Below, piece after piece: positions 1 to 10,138 of a stretch of 64,000 nucleotides of DNA; positions within the stretch are counted from its first letter, which is position 1; the number at the start of each line of letters is the position of its first letter. The translations under genes and the position numbers were made by a program. The notes beneath the pieces are model-generated. The model made no database searches, was not told the origin of the DNA, and saw nothing but the letters and a program-made list of their open reading frames with translations. This DNA is from Pseudorasbora parva (lineage: Eukaryota; Chordata; Actinopteri; Cypriniformes; Gobionidae), in contig NC_090179.1 of assembly GCF_024679245.1 (NCBI RefSeq), positions 9,110,827 to 9,174,826 of the forward strand. The letters run 5' to 3'.

Positions 1-292
1 GTCCGCCTCAGGCCGGAACTCAGAGACGGGCTATCCTGGAGAACAGCGCTCAGCGTAGTGCTTTCCCACCCTTGCTAGCGAGGGGAGTCAGCTGCTCGAT
101 CCTAGGATCTACCGAGCACATACATTACAGGGTTGCTCAGGAGGCCTGAGAAGGCCTACAGGCTGATCTCACAGGGAGGCCCCGAGGGGCCTACGACCAA
201 CTGACCAGGCCCAGGCGGCCGTAAGCTCACAGACAACCCTCATAAGAGGGGAGCTCTTAAGCCTGCCTGGTAGGTACCATGCTGTAGGCAAC

Positions 293-326
293 CTATGCAG
301 GTCCCTGTCCTGTAGGGACCGCATAG
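293..326. other. Hairpin, 13-bp bulged stem
   Basis: CTATGC (293-298) pairs with GCATAG (321-326), and GGTCCCT (300-306) pairs with AGGGACC (314-320). One unpaired A (299) lies on the left arm and the loop is 7 nt. This is one of the strongest stems in the region and is much longer than expected by chance at this loop size. Confidence 0.7.
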
Positions 327-361
327 CAGCAGTGTAACTCGTCGTGCTAGAGTATGCGCCC

Positions 362-387
362 GCCATCAGGTGCCGAAGCCTGATGGC
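362..387. other. Hairpin, perfect 9-bp stem, 8-nt loop
   Basis: GCCATCAGG at 362-370 is the exact reverse complement of CCTGATGGC at 379-387. It lies about 35 bp after the preceding hairpin. Confidence 0.7.
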
Positions 388-566
388 AGGAACCACTCAC
401 TAGCTGTCAGCTTGAGCCAGTTATGTGTCTCTGTCCAAGGAACTCATTCCCCCAGGGAGGCCCCGCAGGGCCTACTACTTGCCAGGCTACTCGTAGCCGG
501 CACTGAGACAGACCAGGGAACGACCTCAGGGAGGCCTGGTGAGGCCTGCTACCTGATAGCAGACCA

Positions 567-587
567 TGCTAGCCACCCTGGCTAGCA
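567..587. other. Hairpin, perfect 9-bp stem, 3-nt loop
   Basis: TGCTAGCCA at 567-575 and TGGCTAGCA at 579-587 are exact reverse complements separated by CCC. It lies within the minisatellite area but is not present in every unit. Confidence 0.7.
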
Positions 588-915
588 ACCATGCTCACTG
601 TCATAGGAACCAGGAACCGGGGCTCACCCTCCGGGAGGCCTAGCGAGGCCTAATCCCTGTCACCCAGTGGCCGAGGCCCTGGATCACCCCCTCAGGGGAA
701 GCCAGATGAGGCCTGCTGCAACCCAGCAGGCCCTCCGGGCGGCCTGGTGAGGCCTGCTACCTGCCATCTGGTGACTAGAGCCCAGGAACACCCCCTCAGG
801 GGAGGCCAGAGGAGGCCTGCTGTACCTCAGCAGGCCCTCAGGGAGGCCTGAAGAGGCCTACTACCTGTTATCCAGCGCTAGTTCCCTGGAGTACCCCCTC
901 AGGGAAGCCAGATGA

Positions 916-938
916 GGCCTGCTGCATCCCAGCAGGCC
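916..938. other. Hairpin, perfect 9-bp stem, 5-nt loop
   Basis: GGCCTGCTG at 916-924 pairs exactly with CAGCAGGCC at 930-938. Weaker versions of the same hairpin occur in the neighbouring minisatellite units near 711-732 and 815-836. Confidence 0.7.
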
Positions 939-2553
939 CTCAGGGAGGCCCCGCGAGGCCTACTACCTATCATCCAGTGACTGAAGCCCAGGAACGACCC
1001 CTTGGGGGAAGCCAGACGAGGCTTACTGCTACCACAGCAGGCCCTCAGGGAGGCCTAGGGAGGCCTACTAACTGGGCTTGTAGCCATGCCAGCGACGAAT
1101 GCTCGCTGGCAGGTCGGATGAATGCTGGCCGCTCCAAGTCGGGCTGACAGTGGCTGTCTGCTTGGCTGACGAAGACCTAGACATCCAGTTACCACCTGGG
1201 GAATCACCCCAGGGAGGCCATGATGGTCCTGCTTGTCGACGAGGTACTGCTGAAGCCGACATCGTCGGGGATATTCCTCCCAGGCGCACATTGGCCCGAT
1301 GTCGCGACTCACCACTGCCAGGACTGCCCAAGCTGGCTGCTCACAGCCAGCTGGTAGCCCATGCACCTCCCGGGGCTGGCTTCATCCCGGAGGCTCACGG
1401 GGTCCTCCATGCGATGACGCAGTCCCATCCAGCAGTGCCTACAGACATAACCTAAACACATTGCCAAAAGCAGTGTACTCAGCAGAAAGTACCTAGACCC
1501 TCAAAGCGAGGGGAGTACAACTTACGTCACCTGTGTCAGGGCAGCCGCTCTTCCTTCATGCAGCGGCCTACCGTTCACGCTAGGGCGTCAGCCATGGCAA
1601 TGCTTCGGCTTCCAGGGGAGCATCCGACCGAACCATTACGAAGCACGCAGGTTGCGAGTGCAGCTCAACCCGAGCCCTAAAAGGTGGAGCAGAAGACACA
1701 GAGCAGAGGGCAAAAAATATTCACAAATATGCTACCCACCGGCCCAACATCCTCCAGGATGGGGCCAGGGGCCGCCAGAAGGTGGCAGCCACAACAAGCT
1801 CTGGAAAGCGGGGTTTTCGCAAAACTAGCCCACCCACGTACAAGCGTGGGACGCCAAACCCCGCCCCACGACTACTGGCTAAGTCGCTGTTCATTCTGCT
1901 TCACACCAACCTGCATTACTAAAAACCGCAAAACGCAGAGAAGGGGGCGGGCCTTGGCCGGACGACTCTAATGTAAGAGGAGGCTGACTAGGGATGCGAA
2001 AGAAAATGCCCTGCAATATTCAAACCGAGGGCCTCGGGCGATAATTACTTTCCTTCTTTGGAAAGAAATGCCCCCCATCCCGCAAAAGCCTAGGCCAACC
2101 GATGCAGTGGCCCGGAGAGGGCCAGCCTACATAAGAGTATTATACGCGGCTCGGGGGAGCGAAAAAACCTCAATAATACTCCGTCCAAGCCCTGCGAGGC
2201 TAGACATAAATCTGTAGTTCGTGCATAAGCCTAAACTCACCCTCCCGTCTATGAAATTCCACGAGGGGCAACGTTGACCGCTTTACCCTGGGGTGGCTAA
2301 GAGCTTCCTGTTTGACTAGGAGAGCACACTCGCCTAAAACAACAGCACATTCCTACAAGAATGAGCGGTTGCCTCAATACTGCTTCATCACACAGAGAGA
2401 AGGCAAAAAAACTGTTCGCACAGCTGGGGAGCGCCTGGGGAGAAAATGAAGAAGAGCAGTAAATGAGATGTAATTCTTAACTCACCCACCTAAGGGAGGG
2501 ATATTTCATTCACGCCAACAGCGTTGTGATACTATTCCTCTTATGTGGGAGTC

Positions 2554-2598
2554 CGCCTCTTTGCGCCCCGCCCTTAACCGCGGGGAGCATGAGAGGCG
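2554..2598. other. Two-tier hairpin, 7 + 6 bp
   Basis: The outer arms CGCCTCT (2554-2560) and AGAGGCG (2592-2598) enclose the inner arms CCCCGC (2566-2571) and GCGGGG (2580-2585). The tiers are separated by a near-symmetrical internal loop of 5 and 6 nt. A further CGTCAC/GTGACG pair follows at 2617-2641. Confidence 0.65.
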
Positions 2599-2880
2599 AT
2601 GTTGGCACTCAGGCCCCGTCACTGGTCCGTATACCGTGACGCCTCCCGCCTGCCTGGGACCCGGATCTCAGCGGTGTGCGGGTCCTCGGACACCACCACC
2701 CGCGCTTCTGTGACACTGGCCCTCAGGCCCTGCTATCGCTGATATGGCGCACAGCTGCGCAGCGGGTCCGGGTATTTTCCCTGATTGAGATCCTGATTGA
2801 GAGCAGGTCTTCCCAGTATACTTGCAACACCGACACGGCGTAAAAGTAGCACCAGGCTGACCCGCTGCCGTGTATGCCCC

Positions 2881-2925
2881 GCCATCTAAACTTCTTGAAA
2901 CATAGTTGAAAGAAGCTCAGATGGC
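2881..2925. other. Two-tier hairpin, 7 + 6 bp
   Basis: The outer arms GCCATCT (2881-2887) and AGATGGC (2919-2925) and the inner arms CTTCTT (2891-2896) and AAGAAG (2910-2915) are all perfect. They are separated by a symmetrical 3 x 3 internal loop. Confidence 0.65.
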
Positions 2926-3004
2926 AGGGTTGGAGCTCTTAGTGCCCCCGCCTACCCGGATCTTTTTAGATTATTCTTAACAGCAATCCGGGGCTAGAAC
3001 ACAT

Positions 3005-3077
3005 ACCCATATCCACCCATCCTCCAAACATCAGCATTTAACACCCGCTGATGTCCGTGAATACACTGAATATGGGT
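3005..3077. other. Nested hairpin, 8-bp outer and 7-bp inner stem
   Basis: ACCCATAT (3005-3012) pairs with ATATGGGT (3070-3077) around an inner CATCAGC (3029-3035) and GCTGATG (3047-3053). Directly after it, 3080-3125 carries another nested pair (TTCCAT/ATGGAA around GATCTC/GAGATC). The next stretch can form two mutually exclusive hairpins: GATCGTTCC with GGAGCGATC, or AAAGGAG with CTCCTTT. Confidence 0.6.
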
Positions 3078-3371
3078 TCTTCCATACCCTCACGATCTCA
3101 GTCACGAGATCAGGAAGGAATGGAAAAGCTCAACTGAGTCGACGGTTTTATGGCCGGGGAGAAATCGATCGTTCCGCTTAAAGGAGCGATCTCTCCTTTA
3201 ACGTGCATCCGCGCTCAGCCTCAGCGTGAGCGGGGATCACATCACTAATCTCAGATGCAAAAACGCTCTTCCCTCAGGTAGAGCGCTAGACGAGAACGGA
3301 GCGATCTCGGATTGAAAACTTCGCTCACATTACACACAATTGAACAAATGACTCCACAAGAGCTTGACTGT

Positions 3372-3379
3372 GCATGCTC
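3372..3379. repeat. hAT target-site duplication, left
   Basis: GCATGCTC immediately precedes the left terminal inverted repeat and is identical to 4687-4694. Confidence 0.9.
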
Positions 3380-3683
3380 TAGAGGTCTTCACGGGGCACC
3401 CGAGACCCGTGGACCCGGGATCCGACCCGGGACCCGTACGGGTTCGGGTCTATTTTTTAAATGGTCAGCCGGGTCCGGGTCGGGTCCTAATCTATTACTT
3501 CGGTTCCCGGGTCTGTTAATGTTGTAGCCTATGTAATACGTCAATCGGACTCGGAGAACACCTGGCCGTGAGAGTCAGCGCGGCTTGTGTGTTTTGTATA
3601 ACTTACAAATTGCTAAATTAGGATAAGAAAAGTGTGAGCCGGGAAATGAGGTTTAGAAATACACAACAACAACAAAAACACAA

Positions 3684-3769
<86 letters not shown>

Positions 3770-3788
3770 GCTCTCTCTCTCTCTCGCG

Positions 3789-3819
<31 letters not shown>

Positions 3820-4686
3820 TCTCTCAGCCGTTTAGAAAGCGGGCAGATTTAATGCATGCGCGCGGTAATAATGTACTCAAGAAAATATTTCAAATCAGCA
3901 ACAAGACCTCAGGTGAACTGTCACATAAATGTTTTCTGTGATGCTCAAATTGCGTAAAAAAAGGCTCATATTTCAGGTTTCTCCAGCTGACGCGCGAGTG
4001 CAGTCTCCAGCGCGTGTGATGTTTCTATGGCAACCCGAGCTTCCGCAGTGACTGTAATGACTTTTAAAATAATATGAATGAACCGTCTTGTTTAATCTTA
4101 AAGTTCTGCTAGTCAGACTTGGCTCAGAGAGATTATGGCAAATAAATAATGGTAACGCAAGCGGCCATGGCACTAAACGAGCAATAGTTATTAGTTCAAA
4201 AGGGCAAACAATCAAAGTTATTATGCGAATTAACTCATAAATCCGTCACTGTGAAATAAAATTGACTTTTACAGCTGAAAATGAGTGAATTAAGCATGCT
4301 TGGAACAATTAATGAGGAATATTGTAAGGCTACATCACAATCAAGGTACAAGGAAGGGAGACAACGGCTATATATCGTTAGGTAGGCTGACTGAGACAAA
4401 GTTGTTTTTCGCAGCTTGTTCATTAACTTGTTAACAGCAGTATATTGTGTAATATGAGACAATCGGGTCCAGTCGCATCTGTGTCTTCCCGGCGGGTTCG
4501 GTTCCAGCTATCAAATAATAGACGGGTCCATGTTGGTTCCGGGTAATAGATTTTTGGCATTTTTCGGATCTGCACGGGTCCGGGTCCAGTTTTTGAAATA
4601 ATAGACGGGTCCGGGTCGGATCTGTGTTGAACATTGCGGGTCTCTTCGGGTTCGGGTGCGAATTTTTGGACCCGTGAAGACCTCTA
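3380..4686. mobile_element. Non-autonomous hAT-type DNA transposon, 1307 bp
   Basis: The element starts TAGAGGTCTTCACGGG (3380-3395) and ends with the exact reverse complement (4671-4686). It is flanked by a perfect 8-bp direct repeat. An 8-bp target-site duplication and a (C/T)AGAGGT-type terminus are characteristic of the hAT superfamily. Both ends carry many degenerate GGGTCCGGGTC-type subterminal repeats (3400-3510 and about 4465-4665, inverted between the ends), plausible transposase binding sites. No transposase is encoded; the interior holds only short frames and a CT microsatellite, so it would need a transposase supplied from elsewhere. Family inferred from ends and target-site duplication only. 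Confidence 0.88.
3687..3827. repeat. (CT)n microsatellite with CG interruptions
   Basis: About 140 bp of nearly pure CT dinucleotides, interrupted near the right end by CGCG and a (CG)n run. It lies inside the hAT element. The open frame across it encodes only Ser-Leu repeats and is not a gene. Confidence 0.95.
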
Positions 4687-4694
4687 GCATGCTC
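4687..4694. repeat. hAT target-site duplication, right
   Basis: GCATGCTC immediately follows the right terminal inverted repeat and is identical to 3372-3379. Confidence 0.9.
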
Positions 4695-4776
4695 TTAATC
4701 CCAGGCAGAAAATAAATGAATCTGGATTACCTTTGATTTGAAGCATTCAGACAAAAACAGGCCCTGAAGACGAAGA
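4695..4776. other. Ancestral DNA between two insertions
   Basis: About 80 bp left between the hAT element and the LINE. Removing one copy of each target-site duplication joins 1-3379 to 4695-4788 and then to 10135 onward, so this is the original locus. No feature is recognised in it. Confidence 0.6.
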
Positions 4777-4788
4777 TGCTGGTGTCAT
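4777..4788. repeat. LINE target-site duplication, 3' side
   Basis: TGCTGGTGTCAT directly abuts the element's tail and is identical to 10123-10134. Confidence 0.9.
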
Positions 4789-4809
4789 TCTTCTTCTTCT
4801 TCTTCTTCT
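4789..4809 (-). repeat. LINE 3' tail, (AGA)7
   Basis: Seven TCT units on the plus strand, read as AGA on the element strand, lie between the 3' UTR and the target-site duplication. A short simple repeat in place of poly(A) is usual for I-like LINEs. Confidence 0.85.
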
Positions 4810-4976
4810 GATTAATGGCGGTTCATATCTTTACGACATATATCGCCACCTACTGGACTACTACACAGGAGTGTGTAAAAGGATGCTGGCAACTGACACA
4901 TTAAATCATAAAATCATAAAATAAGATCAAAACCTTCATACCCACCCCCAAAATTTATATATAAAAAAAAAGGGAA

Positions 4977-7900
4977 CTAAATTCTTCTGCTTAACCCAGT
5001 ATCATTAAGGTAAATAATAAGATGCTTGCTTCTTTGTTGCTGCATTCCTTGCTCCTGTAAAATATTATGGATGTCATTTTCTGCATCAGAGTCTTTCCAT
5101 TTCTGTCTGTGTTGATCAAATTTCTTACATCTAAATAGGACATGTGTGACATCCTCCATGACTTTACATTCAGAGCATATACCATTACTTTTACCTATTA
5201 AGAATAAAGTGGAATTAAGGCCTGTGTGGCCAAACCTCAATCTGGTTAATACCTTCTTCGTGCCTATTAAGACCCAATGAGGTGATTATTTTCCCTTCAA
5301 CATATTTCTGGTTCATATGATAGTATCTAGCATTAGTCTCTGATTCCCATTCATCTTGCCACCTTAGCATAATCTGTGATTTAATTAAAGCTTTAGCATC
5401 TCCTTTACCCAATGGAATGTGAATTTCTACTTGATCTAATTCCAGAGCTTTTTTAGCTAATTTGTCAGCTATTTCATTGCCATTGATTCCATAATGGCCT
5501 GGAATCCAACAAAACTGTATCGCTAGTCCAAGGCTTTTAAGATTTAAAAGAAGATGCTTAACCTCTAATACTAAATCTTCACGTATTGTTTTATCTGTTA
5601 TAAAACTTTGTAGTACTGCCATAGAGTCAGTACATATAACAGATCTAAGAGGTTTAGTCTCTTCAACCCACCTAAGGGCAGTTATTATTGCAGTCATCTC
5701 TATTGAATATATTGATAAATGGTCACTCACTCTATACCCATATCTTTTTTCAAATTCTGGAATATAAATACCAATACCACAGTGACCTTTGGGTTCTTTA
5801 GAACCATCTGTAAATATTTTCAAATATCCATAGTATGTATTATTTAAATAACTTAGGCATGCTTCAGTATATCTTTGCTTATTTTGATGCTCACCTTTTT
5901 CCGCTAATAATTCAATATTTACCTCTGGAACAGGAAGCAGCCATGGGGGAACACAACTTAAGGCTAATGCAGGGCCATATTTCAACTCTTTTAATCCATA
6001 ATGATTCACTAAATTGTCAATATTCCAACCAAACCCATTGGACTTTTTAGAATATTCCCAACAATCATTAATCACTGTCAGAGCTGGGTTGTTGAAACTT
6101 CCTTTTAACCTCACCCAATACGTAAGTGACAATTTCTCATACCTTAAATTAATAGGGGTTTCTTTAGATTCAACTAAAGCACTTGTAGGAGTTGTTTTAA
6201 AAGCACCAAGGGCAATCCTCAATGCCTTAAACTGCATTCTTTCGATTTTCTTGAGTGATGTCTTACAAGCCGAGCTATATATTATACAGCCATAATCAAT
6301 ATTTGATCTTATTAAAGATTTATATATATTAATCAAAGACAGCCTATCAGCTCCCCAATTATGTCCTGTGACCATTCTCATAAGGTTAATTACCTTTTTA
6401 CACTTTGTTTCAATATATTCAATGTGATATTTCCATGTAAGTTTGGCATCCAACCATACTCCTAGGTACTTAAATTTTTCCCTTCTTTCAAGTTGCTGAT
6501 CATAAAGTGTAATTTTATAAGTTTCAGGGACTTTTTTCCTAGTAAAATAAACAACCTGTGACTTTGAAATAGAAAATTTAAAACCCCAATCAATTCCCCA
6601 CTGTTCTAGTACATGAATGTCCTTTTGAATCTTATCATTAACATATGAAATGTTACGTCCTCTTCTCCAAATGACAGCATCATCTGCATATAATAAACCT
6701 TCATTGTTATCTCCCAACTTTTCATATATATCATTGATCATTATGTTGAACAAGATAGGACTGATAACACTCCCCTGCGGAATTCCATTTTCAACAATAA
6801 ATTCATCAGAGACTGCATCACCCACTTTGACCCTAATGGAACGTTCAGAGAGAAAGTCAAGTATGTAATTATACATTTTCCCATTAATTCCCAATTTTCC
6901 TAATTTAATCAACAAACCTTCTCTCCACATAGTATCATAGGCTTTCTCAATATCCAAGAAAACTGCTGCCATAACTTCTTTCATTATTAAAGTCTTTTCA
7001 ATTTCATTACATACTTTAACCGGTGCATCAGTTGTTGACTTGCACCTCCTAAATCCAGTTTGATACCCTTTAAGTGGATTTATGTATTCTAGAAAATAAT
7101 TCAAACGCCCAACAATAATTTTTTCCATTAATTTTCCAAAATGTGAAGTGAGTGCAATAGGCCTATAATTTCCTGGATCACTTGGATCTTTACCTGGCTT
7201 AGGAAATGGAAGGATTCTTGCCCATTTCCACATGCTTGGTAAATTACCTTCATTACACACTTTGTTAAACAGCTTAAGAACTTTCTCCAAAATATTATCA
7301 GGCAATTTTCTAAACATGGCATAACACAGGTTGTCCATCCCTGGTGCAGAGTATGTAGTATTACTCAATGCCCTTTTAAGTTCTGACATATTAATTTCAG
7401 AATCCATTATAGACATATTTGACTCTTTGATATGTAAAATATTCCTATTTATTTTCAGTACCTCTTCTTTCCTTTTCTTATACCGTTCCTCCAGGTGGCT
7501 ACCCTTATGTATGTCTGCAAAAGCTCTAGCGAGCATATTGGCTTTTTCCAAATCTGAGACTGCATGGGTCCCATCTTTAATTAAGACAGACACCTGAGGA
7601 GGCTTAAATTTACCTATCATCTTTTTAATCATCATCCATACTTTATTTAAAGTGGTCTCTCTTCCTATTGTTGAACAAAACTGTCTCCATGAATCTCTCT
7701 TAGCCTCTTTAATAACCTTCCTTGCTAATGCCTTCTTCCTTTGATAAATTATCAGATTGTCTATTGTTAATATTCTACGCAGATTATTAAAAGCTTTATT
7801 CCTGTCCTTGATAGCCTCTGAACACTTATTACTCCACCATGGAACATTGGTTTGATTCTTTTGGTTTTGACTAATAGGAATGCTTTGGCTGGCAGCAACC

Positions 7901-8738
7901 AATATAAAAGAACTTACACTACTATTAATTTCATCAACTGTCTGATCATTATTACTTGATATGCTTTCCTCATTCCCACAGTTTTCTGCATATTTCTCCC
8001 AATCTGCTTTTTTAAAATTCCATCTTTGGGGCACATAACTCTGTTCTATATTAAATTCAATATCAACTGCACATGTAATTGGGAAGTGATCACTACCCAT
8101 ATTTGTGCTTTGATCTATTTCCCATTCACATCTACTGGCAATTTTTCTATCAACTAAAGTTAAGTCTATACAAGAACTTTCATTTTTGTAAACATTAATT
8201 CTAGTACCATAACCATTATTTATGCATACTAACATCCTATCATTCATCATTTCTTCCACTGCCTCACCATTCAAATCTGTCTGTTTACTACCCCATAAAC
8301 TGTTATGAGCATTGAAGTCCCCACACCAAATCTCTCTGTGACTTCTCTTAACAATACTTTTCAATATCTCACTATGTAATCCTTTACATGGATTATAATA
8401 GTTAATAATAGTAAAATTACCACTACCTTTATTAAATATTTCAGTTACCACACATTCATGATCCTTAGTATTAATAAACCTATACGGTATTCCTAATTTA
8501 ATAAATGTCATACACCCTCCTCCTCTGCCTTTTTCTCTATCACATCTAATGCAATTATACCCTTTCAATACAAAATCAATGTCTGATTGAATGTTTCTTG
8601 AATGCATATGACCTCAGGTTTTCCTTTCAGATTATGTATATATCGCTTAAATTCTTGCCCATTAGAAATTAAACTTCTGGCATTCCATTGAAGAATGAAA
8701 AGTACCATAATGCTTTTAATCACTATTTTGACCCTCAT
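4977..8738 (-). pseudogene. LINE ORF2, endonuclease/reverse transcriptase/RNase H (two frameshifts)
   Basis: The domain order is recognisable. An APE-type endonuclease starts near 8700 (LQWNARSL, then CIQET) and continues with GDFNAHNSLWGS and GSDHFPITC. The reverse transcriptase has NYRPIALTSHFGKLMEKII, FLDIEKAYDTMW, GIPQGSVISP and the catalytic LLYADDAVIW. RNase H follows with FTDGSKE, YSIEMTAIITAL, CTDSMAVLQ and WIPGHYGINGNEIADKLA. A C-terminal zinc motif is C-x2-C-x7-H-x4-C (about 5180-5125). The largest open piece is 8607-5215 (1130 aa). The endonuclease N-terminus lies in another frame upstream (start near 8738 or 8708), so an indel lies at about 8575-8605. The zinc-motif segment (to 4977) lies in a third frame, so a second indel lies near 5260. 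Catalytic motifs of RT and RNase H appear intact. The protein would nick target DNA and copy the RNA there. Confidence 0.9.
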
Positions 8739-8923
8739 ATTTTACTAATCAGTATCTCTTGAATTTTACTAGCTTATGACCTAAATCCTAAAAAGTCATT
8801 TGCTATATCCACAATTGCTTTAACCTTATTACTTCCCTGAGGAAGTTCAGTTGCTTTATTAATCACTGCACAAATGAAGGCAAGGAAATCATTTTTCTTG
8901 ACCAACAATGTTTCCTCTGACAT

Positions 8924-10024
8924 TTACTTTTGGAATTCATAGCACTCTGACTGTTGAGAATTAGGTCTAGGTCTACTAACTTGTTGGATTCTCTCGTTAG
9001 GTTGGCTCCTGTGATTTACTCTGCTTATTGAGTTGCTAACACTTGTTTCCCGTGATTGCTCTGGTGTTTTGGGGGGGGGGGGGGGGGGGGGAATTAGGTT
9101 AGCTCCTTTCTTTTCCATTTCAATTTTCTTAACCGCCTCAGCATAGGAAACTTTGTGAATAACTTTGAATTTTTGTATCTCTTTTGCCTCTTTGTGCTTC
9201 TCACAACCTCCATAAGCTGCACTATGATTGCCACCACAATTACAGCATTTTAACACTGCATCTTCCTCACATTTGCCATACTCATGTTCTCCTCCACATT
9301 TTGCACATCTAATTTTTCCTCTACATTGGCTAGCAGCATGACCATACCGTTGGCACTTAAAACATCTTAGCGGTGGCGGGATATATTCTCTCACTGAGTA
9401 TGACATGTATCCCATTTGAACCCTACTGGGTAGTTCTTTCTTGAAGTTTAATAGAATAGATAGACTTTCTATTTTATCTTTACCTTTTGTCAGTCGCTTA
9501 GCTTCAACTAAATCATAATCTTTTAAACATTCCATTATCTCTTCTATTGAAACTGAAGTTGGGATTCCAGATATTACTCCTCTGACTTTAGATGCAGCAC
9601 CCGGAATATGTGGTGTTACTTTGAGGTTGTTAAGTGTGGTTTTCTTGAGAATATTACTTTGTTGTTCTTTGGAATTTGCAAAGATGAGTTTCCTCCCATT
9701 CCCCATGAACCGCGTGTGATTAATCTTGCCTATTTCCTTCTCTATTGCTTTCGTGATATGTATTGGATGCAGATCTGGTCCACCCTTTTGATCAAATACC
9801 AAAATAACTTTCCAAACGTCGACTTGAGGTCTCAAGGGCATGTTACCCTCTGTTTTGGTCTATTTCGCCACAACTACTGATTCTATGGAATCCCCTTCAC
9901 TCTCTGATCTTTGTCATACATTCTGCTTGTTGTAGTTAACAACCTCATCCCAAAACATATTACCTTCATCAAGTATATTGTCTAGGCTTAATGAAGTGAA
10001 AGATCCACCAGAAGTCTCAGCCAT
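8924..10024 (-). pseudogene. LINE ORF1, gag-like RNA-binding protein with CCHC knuckles (two stops)
   Basis: The original start is probably the ATG at 10024-10022: the frame runs from there to 8924 (about 366 codons) without a shift. TGA at 9916-9914 (codon 37) and TAG at 9862-9860 (codon 55) interrupt it. The remaining open part begins at 9841 (305 aa). Zinc knuckles follow in the C-terminal half: C-x2-C-x4-H-x4-C (CFKCQRYGHAASQC), C-x2-C-x3-H-x4-C and C-x2-C-x3-H-x6-C. A proline run encoded by a C21 tract comes next. Proteins of this type bind the element's RNA to form the ribonucleoprotein used in retrotransposition. The N-terminal ~150 residues have no motif I can name. Inactivated by the two stops unless they are read through. 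Confidence 0.85.
9071..9091. repeat. Poly(G) tract, 21 nt
   Basis: Twenty-one consecutive G on the plus strand, C21 on the ORF1 strand, encoding prolines. The length is prone to slippage and to sequencing error, so the ORF1 frame beyond it should be trusted only if the length is confirmed. Confidence 0.95.
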
Positions 10025-10122
10025 TGTCCAATTTACATTCACTGTGAGTAGTTTTATTTGATTTTACCGTCTGAGTTCAAAAGTTGCAATCGCCTAGCCT
10101 CCACTGTCTCCGACCCTAAACC

Positions 10123-10134
10123 TGCTGGTGTCAT
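10123..10134. repeat. LINE target-site duplication, 5' side
   Basis: TGCTGGTGTCAT directly abuts the 5' end of the element and is identical to 4777-4788. The 12-bp length is typical of target-primed reverse transcription. Confidence 0.9.
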
Positions 10135-10138
10135 GTTT

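Larger units (their letters stand above)
520..1080. repeat. ~103-bp minisatellite with paired AGGCCT motifs
   Basis: The anchor CCCTCAGGG (with variants) followed by AGGCC recurs near 524, 627, 731, 835, 937 and 1042, giving spacings of about 102-105 bp and five to six degenerate units. Each unit has two AGGCC(T) blocks about 10 bp apart, then a TACCTG-like stretch, then a second CCCTCAGGGG block. Some units also carry a palindromic GCCTGCTG/CAGCAGGC pair. Looser relatives of the GGGAGGCC block occur from about 168 to 450 and near 1200, so the repeat seems to decay outward. No coding potential is evident. Confidence 0.75.
1..3371. other. Hairpin-rich non-coding region, origin unrecognised
   Basis: No reading frame in this stretch looks like a real protein; the longest are about 100 codons and resemble nothing I know. 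It carries an unusual number of short inverted repeats with small loops. The strongest have separate entries. Others include TGGCCC/GGGCCA at 2108-2124, GAGTATTA/TAATACTC at 2135-2181, GGACCCG/CGGGTCC at 2657-2685, ACACGGC/GCCGTGT at 2833-2873, CCCGGAT/ATCCGGG at 2955-2992 and TTCCAT with GATCTC paired to GAGATC and ATGGAA at 3080-3125. Arm sequences differ from hairpin to hairpin, so this is not one dispersed motif. Many of the 6-7 bp stems alone are expected by chance; the 9-13 bp and nested ones are not. The target-site duplications of two later insertions show that this DNA once ran on to 4695-4788 and 10135 onward. It may be part of an undescribed repeat or a structured transcript; function unknown. 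Confidence 0.5.
4789..10122 (-). mobile_element. Full-length I-like LINE (non-LTR retrotransposon) with RNase H
   Basis: A 5334-bp element on the minus strand, bounded by a perfect 12-bp target-site duplication. Its order is a 5' UTR of about 98 bp, ORF1 (gag-like with CCHC knuckles), a ~185-bp spacer, ORF2 (endonuclease, reverse transcriptase, RNase H, C-terminal CCHC), a 3' UTR and a (AGA)n tail. An RNase H domain after RT plus a CCHC-rich ORF1 points to the I group (I or Nimb-type elements, known from fish). It looks complete from end to end, unlike most 5'-truncated LINE copies. It is now inactive: ORF1 has two stop codons and ORF2 two frameshifts. It inserted in the same orientation as an upstream TATA promoter in the flanking DNA. 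Confidence 0.9.

Noticed and set aside
1..3371. Cluster of microRNA precursors
   Set aside because: Stems are 6-13 bp, far shorter than the 20-plus bp needed for a microRNA hairpin, and no arm is repeated between hairpins.
3312..3371. A possible exon before the hAT element
   Set aside because: The open frame runs straight into the transposon's end sequence; no conserved protein motif or splice context is visible.
3634..3852. 72-codon frame of Ser-Leu repeats
   Set aside because: It is the translation of a CT microsatellite inside a non-autonomous transposon.
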